Assembly: GCF_004000785.1 (NCBI RefSeq)
Contig: NZ_BILX01000018.1
Span: 39,545-103,544, forward strand
Source of the DNA: Paenibacillus ehimensis NBRC 15659
GTDB taxonomy: Bacteria > Bacillota > Bacilli > Paenibacillales > NBRC-103111
Direction of reading: 5' to 3'
Length of the DNA: 64,000 nt
Shown here: positions 8,550 through 18,462 of the stretch, in pieces
How positions within the stretch are numbered: the stretch's first letter is position 1
Layout: each line of letters begins with the position of its first letter
Position numbers and translations under genes: made by a program
Notes under the pieces: generated by a model
The model's input: only the letters and a program-made list of their open reading frames with translations
The model's database searches: none
What the model was told of the DNA's origin: nothing

Positions 8550-10823
8550 ATGAGCTTAAAAGAAGCGGAATTGAACCGGAATCCCGAACAATCGGAGGCT
8601 TGGCGTCAGTTTGTACCGGGCAAGTGGCAGCATCGGATCGACGTGAAGGATTTCATCGACCGGAATATTTCCCCCTACACGGGAGGCTCGGAATTCCTGG
8701 CCGGACCGACGCAAGCGACGACGGAGCTTTGGCAGCAGCTTAGCGTACTGATGCGCAAGGAACGGGAAAACGGAGGGGTGCTGGACGTCGACGTCCACAC
8801 CGTCTCCACCATTACATCGCATGCGCCGGGGTACATCGACAAGGAGAAAGAGCGGATCGTCGGTCTTCAGACCGACGCCCCGCTCAAGCGTTCCGTCCAG
8901 CCGTTCGGCGGCATCCGCATGGTGGTCGACGCCTGCAAGGCTTACGGCTTCGAGCTGCCGGAAGAGCTGGTGCGGTTGTTCACCGACATCCGGAAAACGC
9001 ACAACCAGGGCGTATTCGACGCTTATACGACCGAGATGAAGACCGCGCGGAAGGCCGGCATCATCACCGGGCTGCCGGATGCTTACGGCCGCGGCCGCAT
9101 CATCGGCGATTACCGCCGCGTAGCGCTTTACGGCACGGACCGGCTGATCGCGGACAAGAAGAACGATCTGCTTCAGCTCGAAACCGATGCGATCACGGAA
9201 GACATCATCCGCGCCCGGGAAGAGCTGTCCGAGCAGATTCGCAGCTTGGATGAGCTGAAGCGGATGGCGCAATCGTACGGCTACGACATTTCGGTCCCGG
9301 CCACGAATGCGCAGGAAGCGGTGCAGTGGCTGTACTTTGCTTACCTCGGGGCGATTAAGGAACAGAACGGCGCCGCGATGAGCCTGGGCCGCGTCTCCAG
9401 CTTCCTGGACATCTACATCGAACGGGATTTGCAGAACGGCACGCTGACGGAAGAAGAAGCGCAAGAGCTGATCGACCAGTTCGTCATGAAGCTGCGGATC
9501 GTGAAATTTTTGCGCACGCCGGATTACAACGAGCTGTTCAGCGGCGACCCGACTTGGGTGACGGAATCGGTCGGCGGCATGGGAATGAACGGCGTGACTC
9601 GGGTAACGAAGAACTCCTTCCGCTTCCTGCACACGCTCTATAACCTCGGTCCGGCGCCCGAGCCGAACTTGACCGTGCTGTGGTCGGTCGATCTGCCCGA
9701 TGCCTTTAAGCAATATTGCGCCAAAGTGTCGATCGAGACCAGCTCGATTCAATATGAGAACGACGATTTGATGCGGCTGCAGTTCGGCGACGACTACGGG
9801 ATCGCCTGCTGCGTATCCGCCATGCGGATCGGCAAGCAGATGCAGTTCTTCGGGGCGCGCGCGAACCTCGCGAAAGCGCTGCTGTACGCGATTAACGGAG
9901 GCGTCGACGAGAAGCTCGGCATTCAGGTCGGGCCGGAGACGGTGCCGATTACGTCGGATGAGCTCTCCTACGACGAAGTCATGGCCAAGTATGACAAAAT
10001 GCTGGATTGGCTCGCGAAGCTCTACATGAACACGCTCAATGTCATTCATTATATGCACGACAAATATTGCTACGAGCGGCTGGAGATGGCGCTCCACGAC
10101 CGGGAGATTTTGCGGACGATGGCTTGCGGCATCGCGGGTTTGTCCGTCGTGGCGGACAGCTTGAGCGCCATCCGTTACGCCAAGGTGAAGCCGATCCGCA
10201 ACGAGAAAGGAATCGCCGTCGATTTCGAGATTACCGGCGAGTATCCGCAGTACGGCAACAACGACGAACGGGTCGACCGGATCGCCGTGGAGCTGGCCGA
10301 GTCCTTCATGAACAAGCTGCGCAAGCATAAAACGTACCGCGGCGCGCTGCCTACGATGTCCGTGCTGACGATCACCTCGAACGTCGTCTATGGCAAGAAG
10401 ACCGGCAGCACGCCGGACGGCCGCAAAGCCGGCGAGCCGTTCGCTCCGGGCGCGAACCCGATGCACGGCCGCGACCGCAAAGGCGCGCTCGCTTCGCTGG
10501 CATCGGTAGCCAAGCTGCCTTACGAGCACTGCCTCGACGGCATCTCGAACACGTTCTCCATCGTGCCGAAGGCGCTCGGCCGGGAGACCGACGTGAGAGC
10601 GCAGAATCTCGTCGCCATGCTGGACGGCTACGCGACAAGCGGCGGCCACCACTTGAACGTGAACGTGTTCAACCGCGAACAGCTGCTTGATGCGATGGAG
10701 CATCCGGAGGAATATCCGCAGCTGACGATCCGCGTATCCGGCTATGCCGTCAACTTCATCAAGCTGACCCGGGAGCAGCAGCTTGACGTCATCAACCGGA
10801 CGTTCCACGGCTCGGTCGGATGA
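8550..10823 (+). CDS. pflB: Pyruvate formate-lyase
   Basis: 757 aa. The active-site pair Cys420-Cys421 sits in [14 protein letters not shown] and the glycyl radical residue is Gly731 in RVSGYAV near the C-terminus; [10 protein letters not shown] precedes it. The enzyme converts pyruvate and CoA to acetyl-CoA and formate under anoxia and is destroyed by oxygen. It lies 31 bases after adhE with a GAGAGGAG ribosome site, and its stop overlaps the pflA start. Regulation is expected from the FNR-type box upstream of the operon. Confidence 0.97.
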   Translation: MSLKEAELNRNPEQSEAWRQFVPGKWQHRIDVKDFIDRNISPYTGGSEFLAGPTQATTELWQQLSVLMRKERENGGVLDVDVHTVSTITSHAPGYIDKEKERIVGLQTDAPLKRSVQPFGGIRMVVDACKAYGFELPEELVRLFTDIRKTHNQGVFDAYTTEMKTARKAGIITGLPDAYGRGRIIGDYRRVALYGTDRLIADKKNDLLQLETDAITEDIIRAREELSEQIRSLDELKRMAQSYGYDISVPATNAQEAVQWLYFAYLGAIKEQNGAAMSLGRVSSFLDIYIERDLQNGTLTEEEAQELIDQFVMKLRIVKFLRTPDYNELFSGDPTWVTESVGGMGMNGVTRVTKNSFRFLHTLYNLGPAPEPNLTVLWSVDLPDAFKQYCAKVSIETSSIQYENDDLMRLQFGDDYGIACCVSAMRIGKQMQFFGARANLAKALLYAINGGVDEKLGIQVGPETVPITSDELSYDEVMAKYDKMLDWLAKLYMNTLNVIHYMHDKYCYERLEMALHDREILRTMACGIAGLSVVADSLSAIRYAKVKPIRNEKGIAVDFEITGEYPQYGNNDERVDRIAVELAESFMNKLRKHKTYRGALPTMSVLTITSNVVYGKKTGSTPDGRKAGEPFAPGANPMHGRDRKGALASLASVAKLPYEHCLDGISNTFSIVPKALGRETDVRAQNLVAMLDGYATSGGHHLNVNVFNREQLLDAMEHPEEYPQLTIRVSGYAVNFIKLTREQQLDVINRTFHGSVG

Positions 10824-11545
10824 AAGGACGCATCCATTCGCTCGATACGTTCGGCACGGTAGACGGGCCGGGCATCCGCTTCGTGCTCTTTATGCAGGGC
10901 TGCGCCCTGCAGTGCGCGTTCTGCCATAATCCCGACACGTGGGAGACGGCTACAGGCCGTGTGGCAGAGGTCGCGTCCGTGCTGGACGAGATCGAGCCGT
11001 TTCTTCCGTATTACCGCAGCTCGAACGGCGGATTGACCGTGACCGGCGGCGAACCTACGCTTCAGGCTCCCTTTGTGGCCGCGCTGTTTCGGGAAGCGAA
11101 GAAACGATGGAATTTGCATACCGCGCTGGACTCGTCGGGCTTCTGCGAGCCGGAGCATGCGGGGGAACTGATGGACGTGACGGATCTGGTCCTTCTGGAC
11201 CTCAAGCATATCCGCAGCGACAAGCATCAGGCGCTGACAAGCCAGCCGAACGAAAGAATACTCCGGTTTGCCCGCTGGTTGTCGGACCGCGGACAGCCGG
11301 TCTGGATCCGCCATGTGCTCATCCCGGGCATCACCGACGATGCGGCGGACCTGCTGGAGCTTGGACGCTTCATCGGTTCGCTGGGCAACGTGCATAAAGT
11401 GGAGGTGCTGCCTTACCACCGGATGGGGGTCTACAAATGGGAACAGCTTGGAAAAGCCTATCCGCTGGAGCACGTGCCGACGCCAAGCGACCGGGAGCTG
11501 GAGCGGGCGAAACGTTTGATCGAACAAGGAAGAGAACAAGCCTAG
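10820..11545 (+). CDS. pflA: Pyruvate formate-lyase activating enzyme
   Basis: 241 aa radical SAM enzyme. The CALQCAFC motif binds the [4Fe-4S] cluster and [21 protein letters not shown] and VTGGEPTLQ are characteristic. It abstracts hydrogen from the pflB glycine to make the radical. The ATGA overlap with pflB couples translation. No ferredoxin-like insert is present, so it is the short PflA form. It is the last gene before a strong terminator. Confidence 0.96.
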   Translation: MKGRIHSLDTFGTVDGPGIRFVLFMQGCALQCAFCHNPDTWETATGRVAEVASVLDEIEPFLPYYRSSNGGLTVTGGEPTLQAPFVAALFREAKKRWNLHTALDSSGFCEPEHAGELMDVTDLVLLDLKHIRSDKHQALTSQPNERILRFARWLSDRGQPVWIRHVLIPGITDDAADLLELGRFIGSLGNVHKVEVLPYHRMGVYKWEQLGKAYPLEHVPTPSDRELERAKRLIEQGREQA

Positions 11546-11550
11546 AAGGG

Positions 11551-11582
11551 AACCCCGCGGACATGCCGTCTGCGGGGTTTTT
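11551..11582 (+). terminator. Terminator of the adhE-pflBA operon
   Basis: AACCCCGC pairs with GCGGGGTT around an 11-base loop, followed by a T run, six bases after the pflA stop. Confidence 0.85.
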
Positions 11583-11589
11583 CGCGCAT

Positions 11590-11718
11590 TTAGCGGCTGG
11601 ACTGCTGCGCGTCGTACTCGTCCGAATACGCAGCCAAGGACTTGATTTTACCGTGCGGCTGCTGGGTTTGCTTGCGGATTTTCCATTGGTTTTCCTTGCG
11701 GCGTTTCGAATGGCTCAT
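11590..11718 (-). CDS. 42-aa basic protein, unknown
   Basis: An ATG preceded by GAAGGAG encodes 42 residues beginning MSHSKRRKENQWKIRKQ, strongly basic at the N-terminus and ending in a DEYDAQQSSR acidic/polar tail. Small lysine/arginine-rich proteins of this kind are common in Paenibacillus and have no assigned role; nucleic-acid binding is possible. It converges on the pfl terminator. Codon use looks normal and the ribosome site is good. Confidence 0.6.
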   Translation of the reverse strand: MSHSKRRKENQWKIRKQTQQPHGKIKSLAAYSDEYDAQQSSR

Positions 11719-11923
11719 CGCAATTCAACTCCTTCGGGCATGGTAAAAATCGGCCTTGCCTCCTTAGGATGTCGGCAGAAAGGTTATTTCATGTATTGGA
11801 ACAATATAGTATTTTTGTTAATATATTAATTGAATCTCAAATACAGAGAGGAGGGTGGCGGTCCTCGATTCATACGCTGTCTGAGGCCATCAAGCCTAGT
11901 AAACGATAAGGAGGAATATAAGG

Positions 11924-13507
11924 ATGAAGAAGAGTCGAATTTTTTTATTTGCAGCCATCGTGCTGGCAGGCGCGACTTCGTCGGCCTTGGCGGATGCTTC
12001 CGCTCAAGCCGCCGCCTTTCCCATCGAGAGAACGCAAGGCGGCACGGTGACGTCCAACGGCCAAAGTCCAGCCGAGGAGGAGAAAGAGAATGCGTTCGAT
12101 AATCTGTTAAAGACCAAGTGGCTGACCTTCCAAAGCTCGGGGTGGCTGCAGTATGCTTTTCCGAACCAAAGCTCTTATGTGATCACTTCCTACTCGATTA
12201 CCTCTGCAAACGATTTTCCGGAGCGGGACCCGAAAGATTGGACCTTGAAAGGCTCGAACAACGGAACGGACTGGACCGTACTGGATAGCCGCCAGAACGA
12301 AAGCTTCGATTGGCGATTCCAGACGAAGACGTACAGCTTCTCGAACCAAACGGCCTATGCGTATTACCGACTGGAATTAAGCAACCACAGCGGATCGATT
12401 CTTCAGCTCTCCGAGGTGAAGCTATACGATGCCCGGCAGTGGCCCGAGCCGGCCAAGGCGCAGATTGCGGCAAGCGGCGAAAACTTGCCGCACGAGGGCA
12501 AGGACAAGCTGAACGACGGGTCCAGCCTGACCAAATGGCTGACCTTCCAAAAGTCAGGCTGGGTCACTTATCGTTTCGACCGTCCGATCGCCCTCGACGG
12601 TTATGCCTTGACTTCGGCCAACGATTACCCGGAACGCGATCCGGCTGAATGGACGCTTCAAGCGTCGAACGACGGGAAGCAATGGGTCACTTTGGATACC
12701 CGCAAAGGGGAGCAGTTCCGCTACCGCTATCAGCGGACGAGCTATGGCGTCCGTTCCGACGCGCAATACAGCTATTATAAGCTAAATATGAAAGCCAACG
12801 GAGGCAACGAGCTGCAGCTTGCGGAAATCGAGTTCATCCCGAAAGACAGCCCGTTCCAAAGCATCCTGCCCAGCATTGAAATCCGCAATCTGGATGCCAA
12901 TGGAAACGGCAAGCTGTTCGATCAAGCGCTCCCGGACGCCCAAGAGCAAATCAAGCTGATTATTTTGAAACTCAACGAAATCTTGTACGGGCATCCTAAC
13001 CGGATGGATGTGGGCCCGAAAAAGGTCGTTATTTTCATCAAGGACGAGGATGGGGTCGCTTGGGCCGGCGGAACCCCTGTGGAGGGGCAGGTCACCATCA
13101 GCTCGCGGCACCTGAAAAACGTCAGCAATTCCGGCACGCCGCTAAGGCATGAGATTTTGGGCGTGTTGTATCATGAGCTGACGCATCTGTATCAATTGGA
13201 TGACGACCGCTACGGTCAGATCGGATATATGATCGAAGGCATGGCCGATGCGATCCGCTTCAAAGTCGGTTATCACGACCGTCTGGCGGTAAGAAAAGGC
13301 GGCACCTGGAAGGACGGCTACGGGGTGACGGGCAATTTCTTCGTTTGGATCGACGAGCATAAGCGACCCGGATTTTTGCGGGAGTTGAACCAAAGTCTGT
13401 CCGAGTTCGACGGCGTGGAATGGAACGAGAGCGTGTTCCAACAGCTGACGGGTTCCGATGTCCTCTCCCTTTGGAACGAGTACCAGCAATCTTTGCCGAA
13501 TCCGTAA
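11924..13507 (+). CDS. Secreted metalloprotease with two discoidin-like domains
   Basis: 527 aa. A signal peptide (cleavage near ADA-SAQA) is followed by two tandem F5/8-type-C-like beta domains of about 140 residues. Each has a KTKWLTFQSSGW or LTKWLTFQKSGW start, SANDFPERDP or SANDYPERDP, and a DWTLKGSNNG or EWTLQASNDG turn. The C-terminal 200 residues look like the plant basic secretory protein peptidase fold: His417-Glu-Leu-Thr-His421 (HExxH zinc site) followed by EGMADAIRF as a likely third-ligand region. It probably binds a surface glycan and cleaves protein outside the cell. The ribosome site is AAGGAGG. Confidence 0.8.
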   Translation: MKKSRIFLFAAIVLAGATSSALADASAQAAAFPIERTQGGTVTSNGQSPAEEEKENAFDNLLKTKWLTFQSSGWLQYAFPNQSSYVITSYSITSANDFPERDPKDWTLKGSNNGTDWTVLDSRQNESFDWRFQTKTYSFSNQTAYAYYRLELSNHSGSILQLSEVKLYDARQWPEPAKAQIAASGENLPHEGKDKLNDGSSLTKWLTFQKSGWVTYRFDRPIALDGYALTSANDYPERDPAEWTLQASNDGKQWVTLDTRKGEQFRYRYQRTSYGVRSDAQYSYYKLNMKANGGNELQLAEIEFIPKDSPFQSILPSIEIRNLDANGNGKLFDQALPDAQEQIKLIILKLNEILYGHPNRMDVGPKKVVIFIKDEDGVAWAGGTPVEGQVTISSRHLKNVSNSGTPLRHEILGVLYHELTHLYQLDDDRYGQIGYMIEGMADAIRFKVGYHDRLAVRKGGTWKDGYGVTGNFFVWIDEHKRPGFLRELNQSLSEFDGVEWNESVFQQLTGSDVLSLWNEYQQSLPNP

Positions 13508-13600
13508 GCGGCGATCCGGCACCGTCCGCATCCTGCGAATGCTGCCGCTTGAACCGGCTCTCTTCGTCCCATTCTTGAGTCTTTCGTCATGGAACTATCG

Positions 13601-13629
13601 TTGACAAGGCCCATCCCGGGGTGTACGCT
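13601..13629 (+). promoter_or_regulatory. Sigma-A-like promoter of the HD-GYP gene
   Basis: TTGACA at 13601-13606, a 17-base spacer, then TACGCT. The -35 is perfect and the -10 weak. It lies about 60 bases before the start codon. Confidence 0.55.
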
Positions 13630-13690
13630 AAGGGTAATGTAGGTCAAATTACCCGGTTCTGCCAATCCATACAACGGGAGGGGAACGATA

Positions 13691-14743
13691 GTGAAGATGG
13701 AATGGATCAAATCCGAATGCGGCACGGATGCCCTGGAATCCGAAGAGCTGTGGCATACGGGGATACGAATCGGAGGGAATGCGTATTTTTGTCCGGTATC
13801 GCTGGGAAGATCAATCAGCTACGGGCTGTGGCTGGTTATGTTCATCAGTCTGCTTGCCGCGGTCTGGATCAACACGAATGTCCAATCGCCGGCGCTGCTC
13901 GGGTTATATGCGGTTCCTGTGCTCATATTTGCTTTATTCGTGTTTAACGTTTATTTGGTCGGCGCCTTTTCGGCAGGGGTGACGGCGCTGTGGGTGTATT
14001 TTACAGGGACCGGATGGCCCGGTATTGCCGGAGCGGGGGGCTTGCTGCTGCTCGCGTTGTTGGTGCAACGGGTCGTCATTGTATCCCGGCGCAACTTTCG
14101 GCAGCGCGAAGAGTACGAGGAGCTGTTCATGAACACGATTCTCTCGTTCTCCAAAAGCATTGACGCGCGCGACCCCTATACGGCGTTCCATTCGAAGAAT
14201 GTGGCCGACTACGCCCGGGAAATCGCCATAGAGCTTGGTTTGTCCAAGCAGGAGACGGAGGCCGTTCATCTGGCCGGACTCATTCACGACATCGGCAAAA
14301 TCGGCACGCCGGAGTCGATTCTCAAGAAGGAAAGCCGGCTTACCGAAGAAGAATACGACATCATGAAGCGTCATGCGGAGGACGGCTACCAGATCATCAA
14401 AGGCATCAAACGGCTGCAGGAGCTCGGCGTAACCGCGATGGTCCGGCACCATCATGAACGGATGGACGGCAAAGGTTATCCGATGGGCTTAAAAGGCGAC
14501 GATATCCCGCTCGGCGCGCGTATACTCGCCGCCAGCGACTCCTTCGACGCGATGACGACGAACCGCTCCTACCGGGCGAAGCTGTCAACGGAGACGGCAG
14601 CCGAAGAGCTTCGGCGGCACAGCGGAACGCAGTTCGACCCAGAGGTCGCCCAAGCGCTGCTAAGGGTGCTCGTCCGTCAAGGCAAGCTGCCGACGGCGGA
14701 GCCGCAAGCCGCGGGGCAAGTGCAGCCGGCTTGGACGAGATGA
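13691..14743 (+). CDS. Membrane-anchored HD-GYP domain protein
   Basis: 350 aa. The N-terminal 130 residues carry about four membrane helices; the rest is an HD-GYP phosphohydrolase domain with HDIGK, MKRHAEDGYQI, HHHERMDGKGYP and FDAMTTNRSYR. Such proteins hydrolyse cyclic di-GMP or related signals at the inner membrane face. The GTG at 13691 lies 8 bases after GGAGGGG; an ATG two codons later is the alternative. A separate promoter precedes it and a strong terminator follows, so it is probably monocistronic. Confidence 0.9.
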   Translation: MKMEWIKSECGTDALESEELWHTGIRIGGNAYFCPVSLGRSISYGLWLVMFISLLAAVWINTNVQSPALLGLYAVPVLIFALFVFNVYLVGAFSAGVTALWVYFTGTGWPGIAGAGGLLLLALLVQRVVIVSRRNFRQREEYEELFMNTILSFSKSIDARDPYTAFHSKNVADYAREIAIELGLSKQETEAVHLAGLIHDIGKIGTPESILKKESRLTEEEYDIMKRHAEDGYQIIKGIKRLQELGVTAMVRHHHERMDGKGYPMGLKGDDIPLGARILAASDSFDAMTTNRSYRAKLSTETAAEELRRHSGTQFDPEVAQALLRVLVRQGKLPTAEPQAAGQVQPAWTR

Positions 14744-14758
14744 ATATACGGCGTTATC

Positions 14759-14798
14759 GCCCGATACGGATTGTTCTGGGCCGTATCGGGCTTTTTTG
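14759..14798 (+). terminator. Terminator of the HD-GYP gene
   Basis: GCCCGATACGG and CCGTATCGGGC form a perfect 11-bp stem followed by TTTTTT. Confidence 0.9.
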
Positions 14799-14925
14799 TT
14801 GCATACGGCACGCACGGATCTCCCTTGCGCTCCGTCCGCTTGGTTCCGGCCTGGCGAAACGGGCAGAGTAACATGAAAAGACGCGGGAAGCCCTCCCCGG
14901 GCTTCCCGCGTTTTGACGTACTAGC

Positions 14926-16179
14926 TCAGCGATTCCCCTTGACAGCGTCCGCTTCCTTGTTGCCTTCCGCCATCACGTAACCGTATTTTCCGGCCTTCAG
15001 ACCGGCCAACAGCAGCCCGCCTGCAGCGACGAGAAGCAGGAGCAGGGGAATGGTCCAGCCGCCTGTCGAGTCGTGAATGAACCCGAAGAGCGTCGGGCCG
15101 ACCGCGGCGAGCAAATACCCGAACGATTGGGCCATGCCGGACATTTCCGCCGATTGACGAACCGAATTCGTGCGCAGGGCGAAGAACATGACCGCCAGAC
15201 CGAAGCCGGACCCTGCGCCGATGCCGACGAGAACGACCCAGAGCGGAACGAGCCAGTCGGTATCGGTTAGCAGCAGGCCGAGATATCCGACTATAAATAC
15301 GGAAGCGACGCCGACGGCCAGGCCGCGCTGATCGGAACGCCGTCCGGCCAGAATCGGCATAAAGAACGTCGCCGGCAAGCTGGCGAACTGCATGATCGAA
15401 ATCATCCAGCCGGCGGACGCCGCGCTCATGCCGCGATCCTGCAATATGGCAGGGAGCCAGGAAATATTGACATAGAAGAACAGCGACTGCAATCCCATGA
15501 ACAGCGTAATTTGCCAAGCGAGCGGAGAGCGCCAGAGCGAATCGCTTTTGACGGCCGCGCTCGTCTGAACCGCCTGCGGACGCCGGCGCGAACGAAGCAT
15601 CGGCAGCCAAGCGGCGAGGGAGACGATGGCCAGAAGCGCCCAGCTGCCGAGCGCCCCCCGCCATCCCAAGCCGAGTCCCTGCGAAATCGGGATGCTGACC
15701 CCCGAAGCGATAGCAGCGCACAGATTCATGGATACGGAATAGATCCCGGTCATCGTTCCGACGTTGTTCGGGAACTCCCGCTTGATCAAGGCCGGCACCA
15801 GCACGTTGCTGACGGCGATTGCGATCCCGATGAGCGCCGTCCCTGCAAACAGCGCCGCGACCGAAGACAGCGAGCGGAGCAAAATGCCTGCCAGCAGGAC
15901 GATCAGACCGGCGAACAGCGTATGCTCCATGCCCAGCCGCCGGGCGATCCGGGGCGAGAGCGGCGAGAGGAGCGCGAAAGCAAGCAGCGGCAAGGTGGTC
16001 ATCATGCCCGCCCACGTGTTGGAAATCCCCGTCTCCCCGCGAATTTCTCCGATAATCGGCCCGACGGCCGTTAACGGGGCCCGCAGATTGGCGGCGATCA
16101 GGACGATGCCGAGAATAAGCAGGCTTAAACCGGCACCGGTCTGTACTCGCGAGCTGACGGTATCTTGAGCCGGAATCAT
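14926..16179 (-). CDS. MFS transporter, CynX/NimT type
   Basis: 417 aa with twelve predicted helices. NLRAPLTAVGPIIGEI at the N-terminus is the hallmark of the CynX/NimT cyanate/2-nitroimidazole transporter group. It exports or imports a small anion or drug across the cytoplasmic membrane; substrate unknown. The start is set by AAGGAGGGG and overlaps the stop of the upstream GntR regulator (ATGA), so both are one operon and the transporter is likely the regulator's target. Confidence 0.85.
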   Translation of the reverse strand: MIPAQDTVSSRVQTGAGLSLLILGIVLIAANLRAPLTAVGPIIGEIRGETGISNTWAGMMTTLPLLAFALLSPLSPRIARRLGMEHTLFAGLIVLLAGILLRSLSSVAALFAGTALIGIAIAVSNVLVPALIKREFPNNVGTMTGIYSVSMNLCAAIASGVSIPISQGLGLGWRGALGSWALLAIVSLAAWLPMLRSRRRPQAVQTSAAVKSDSLWRSPLAWQITLFMGLQSLFFYVNISWLPAILQDRGMSAASAGWMISIMQFASLPATFFMPILAGRRSDQRGLAVGVASVFIVGYLGLLLTDTDWLVPLWVVLVGIGAGSGFGLAVMFFALRTNSVRQSAEMSGMAQSFGYLLAAVGPTLFGFIHDSTGGWTIPLLLLLVAAGGLLLAGLKAGKYGYVMAEGNKEADAVKGNR

Positions 16180-16880
16180 ACGGACCCCTCCTTGCGCACA
16201 TCTTCTTGCAGAAGGTTCAGCGATTCCCGGATATAGCGGCGAACGGCTTCGGCGGCCGCATTCGGGTCTTGGGCGGCGATGGCGTCGACCATTTGGCAGT
16301 GCGAGCGAGAGGCTCCGTCTACGATGACCGACAGGTCGAGGGTCTGGTCGATGGACGATTCCAAGGCATCCGTCATATGCTCGTACAGGTCGATCAATAC
16401 GCTGTTGCGGGTCGCCCGGACGATGGCATGGTGCAGCTTCAGGTCCGCTTCGAGATAGCCTTCGAAGTCCTGGGCCGCGGCGGCGGCATCGCATGCCGAC
16501 AGCAGGGAGCGGAACGTCTCGATCTCCTCCGGCGTGCGCCGCATGGCAGCCAGCCTAGCCGCCTCCTGTTCGAGCGCGCAGCGTACCTCCAGCGTCTCCG
16601 CGGCGTTCGAGCGCCGCAGCCGCCGGACGAGAGCGGGGCCGAGGCTGCTCGACGAGCGAACGTAAGTGCCGTCGCCTTGGCGTGCCGTCAGAAGTCCGGC
16701 GTGGATCAGGGCCCGGACCCCCTCGCGGACGGTATTTCGGCTGACGCCCAGCTGCTTGACGAGCTCCGGCTCGACCGGGATTCGCGATCCGACCGGCCAT
16801 TGACCGGATTCGATAAGCGATTCCATCTGGGAAACGACCTGTTCCACCAGCGTGGAGCGCGTTGTTTGTTTCAGTTCCAT
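16176..16880 (-). CDS. FadR-type GntR transcriptional regulator
   Basis: 234 aa. The N-terminal winged helix reads GSRIPVEPELVKQLGVSRNTVREGVRALIHAGLL and then GDGTYV, typical of GntR proteins. The C-terminal 150 residues form an all-helical FCD ligand domain with EADLKLHHAIVRATRN and SHCQMVDAIAAQD. It probably represses itself and the CynX-like transporter until an organic-acid ligand binds. GGAGG precedes the ATG by 8 bases. The region just upstream (16900-16925) holds an imperfect ATCC...GGAT dyad over an AT-rich -10-like stretch, a possible operator. Confidence 0.88.
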   Translation of the reverse strand: MELKQTTRSTLVEQVVSQMESLIESGQWPVGSRIPVEPELVKQLGVSRNTVREGVRALIHAGLLTARQGDGTYVRSSSSLGPALVRRLRRSNAAETLEVRCALEQEAARLAAMRRTPEEIETFRSLLSACDAAAAAQDFEGYLEADLKLHHAIVRATRNSVLIDLYEHMTDALESSIDQTLDLSVIVDGASRSHCQMVDAIAAQDPNAAAEAVRRYIRESLNLLQEDVRKEGSV

Positions 16881-17050
16881 CTTGTAAACCTCCAAACATC
16901 CGATGATTGGGATATTGGATAATATAGCACGTAATCGTTCCGCAAGCAAGCACGTATCGTGCGGACATAAAGCGGCTTCTGCGCCGCAAAGAAACGCGGC
17001 ATAAAGATGAAAGCTCCCAAGCGTTATCGCCCGGGAGCCTCCTATCCTTG

Positions 17051-17233
17051 TCATTTCCCTTCTTTTCGTCCGTCCAGGTGCAAATCCTCCAGCGTATACT
17101 TATGATTCCACAAAAATTCCATATCGTAATCGGTCGTATCGCGCAGAACGAACTCCAGCAGCACAGCCATAAAAGCGACGATAATCATGCAGAGCAGCAT
17201 CAGGCACATGAGAAACGAGATCGTATGGACCAA
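17051..17233 (-). CDS. 60-aa single-helix membrane protein, unknown
   Basis: A TTG start after AAAGGATG encodes a 60-aa protein with one long membrane helix (residues about 5-30) and a polar C-terminus with acidic and His-rich patches (RDTTDYDMEFLWNHKYTLEDL). It stands alone between the GntR and MarR genes, with a GGCTCCC/GGGAGC hairpin downstream at 17011-17038. No function can be assigned. The TTG start and small size keep confidence moderate. Confidence 0.5.
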   Translation of the reverse strand: MVHTISFLMCLMLLCMIIVAFMAVLLEFVLRDTTDYDMEFLWNHKYTLEDLHLDGRKEGK

Positions 17234-17296
17234 TAGGATCGCATCCTTTCCTGCCGTATGCTACCAGTTTATGAACGTTTCGCGAAAAAATGATAG

Positions 17297-17334
17297 AAAA
17301 GCAAAACGAAGGCTTCCCGACCGGGTTGCCTTCG
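17297..17334 (-). terminator. Terminator of the minus-strand MarR gene
   Basis: On the minus strand CGAAGGC pairs with GCCTTCG around a loop that itself contains CCCGG/CCGGG-type pairing, followed by TTTTGCTTTTC. Confidence 0.65.
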
Positions 17335-17338
17335 CCGC

Positions 17339-17776
17339 TTACACCTTCACTTCTTGCGTTTCGTTTAATATCGCTTTGCAGATGCGGGTCAAATGTTTAA
17401 TGTCCTCGTCAGGCAGCTTGCCGAAATATTCCTCGACCACTCGCTGGCGGTGCAGGCGAAGCTCCTCGATAATTTCTCTTCCCTTGTCGGTAATCTCCAT
17501 ATAGACCACTCTCCGGTCTTCCTCGGAGCGGGTTCTTTCGGCGAATCCGCCGGAAATCAGCTTATCGGAAAGCGATGTCACCGCGCCCGACGTGATCCAG
17601 AGCGCGTCGGCGATTTGTGAGACCTTCAGCGGACCTTCGTTTTGCAATTTTTCCAGAATAACCGCTTGCGAGGCGGAGACGCCATGCGCTTCAAAGCGGG
17701 TCCAACTGGCTTTCACTTTGCGAAACATTAAGCGGAACGCTTCCTCCAGCTCATATAAATCTTGTCGGTGTACCAT
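17339..17776 (-). CDS. MarR family regulator (divergent)
   Basis: 145 aa winged-helix protein: LEKLQNEGPLKVSQIADALWITSGAVTSLSDKLISGGFAERTRSEEDRRVVYMEITDKG is the MarR recognition helix and wing (DRR motif). It is a dimeric repressor that responds to small phenolics or drugs. It reads away from the efflux cluster at 17994-23804. AGGGGGC lies before the start. A TTACCGGTAA palindrome overlaps its own leader, suggesting autoregulation. Confidence 0.88.
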   Translation of the reverse strand: MVHRQDLYELEEAFRLMFRKVKASWTRFEAHGVSASQAVILEKLQNEGPLKVSQIADALWITSGAVTSLSDKLISGGFAERTRSEEDRRVVYMEITDKGREIIEELRLHRQRVVEEYFGKLPDEDIKHLTRICKAILNETQEVKV

Positions 17777-17794
17777 AATAGCCCCCTTAAATTG

Positions 17795-17804
17795 TTACCG
17801 GTAA
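17795..17804. promoter_or_regulatory. Candidate operator of the divergent MarR gene
   Basis: A perfect TTACCGGTAA palindrome lies 19-28 bases before the MarR start at 17776, where a repressor would block its transcription. Confidence 0.45.
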
Positions 17805-17899
17805 AGATAGAGTACGACAAAATATAAAGTAATACGCAGGTGGACCCCCTTTGGTTTCAAAAAGTTTTCGGCGCCACGGTTTGGCATGAAAAATTTTGA

Positions 17900-17942
17900 T
17901 TGACGTTAAAAATTTTCCGTGCTAATTTATTTAATGTTAAAT
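17900..17942 (+). promoter_or_regulatory. Promoter and MarR-type operator of the efflux operon
   Basis: TTGACG (17900-17905), a 17-base spacer and TAATTT (17923-17928) form a sigma-A-like promoter. Immediately after it, ATTTAATGTTAAAT (17929-17942) is a perfect inverted repeat with a TG centre, at the expected start site. A MarR dimer bound there would repress the operon. Confidence 0.6.
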
Positions 17943-17993
17943 CATTGCACTATAAAATTATTTTAATCTAAAAATAATAAAAGGAGGGAAGTC

Positions 17994-18416
17994 TTGAGCA
18001 ATCTGGAGCAAAAGCTGACGGAGCTGGAAGGACTGATTGCGGTCGCCATACGACATGCCCGTCGCTGGTCGCCGCCTGACGCAGATTTATCGAAGCAGCA
18101 AATCCAACTGCTGCATGCCTTGTGCGGCAAGCAGCGGGTGACCGTGACCGAGCTGGCCGAGGAATTGCAGCTATCGGCAAGCGCGACAACGATTGCGGTG
18201 AACCGGCTGGAGCAAGCCGGCTTTGTGAAGCGGACCCGGGACGCCGCCGACCGCCGCGTCGTTTGGCTTGAGCCGTCCGATGAGGCGGTCAATCATATGA
18301 AGGAATTTCGGCTGTTCAAACAAAAGCTGCTGATGCAAATGTTCGGCGGCTTGACGGAGGAAGAGACGGAGCAGTTTATCGCATTGGTCCGCAAAATGAT
18401 CTCCACGCTGGCTTGA
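17994..18416 (+). CDS. MarR family regulator heading the efflux operon
   Basis: 140 aa. LSKQQIQLLHALCGKQRVTVTELAEELQLSASATTIAVNRLEQAGFVKRTRDAADRRVVWLEPS is a MarR winged helix with the DRR wing. The start is TTG, 7 bases after AGGAGGGAAG-type sequence. It is transcribed together with the adaptor and pump downstream and most likely represses them from the palindrome at 17929. It differs clearly in sequence from the divergent MarR at 17339, so the locus has two regulators. Confidence 0.88.
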   Translation: MSNLEQKLTELEGLIAVAIRHARRWSPPDADLSKQQIQLLHALCGKQRVTVTELAEELQLSASATTIAVNRLEQAGFVKRTRDAADRRVVWLEPSDEAVNHMKEFRLFKQKLLMQMFGGLTEEETEQFIALVRKMISTLA

Positions 18417-18462
18417 GCAAGCAGACACCGACACGGGACCTTAGGAAAGGAGCTTCATCCGA

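Noticed and set aside
8556..10808. A 750-codon open frame antisense to pflB, and similar long antisense frames opposite adhE, mnmH, GH15 and others
   Set aside because: They lie exactly opposite genes with clear catalytic motifs, are Arg/His/Val-rich without domains and lack ribosome sites. GC-rich third positions create such shadows.
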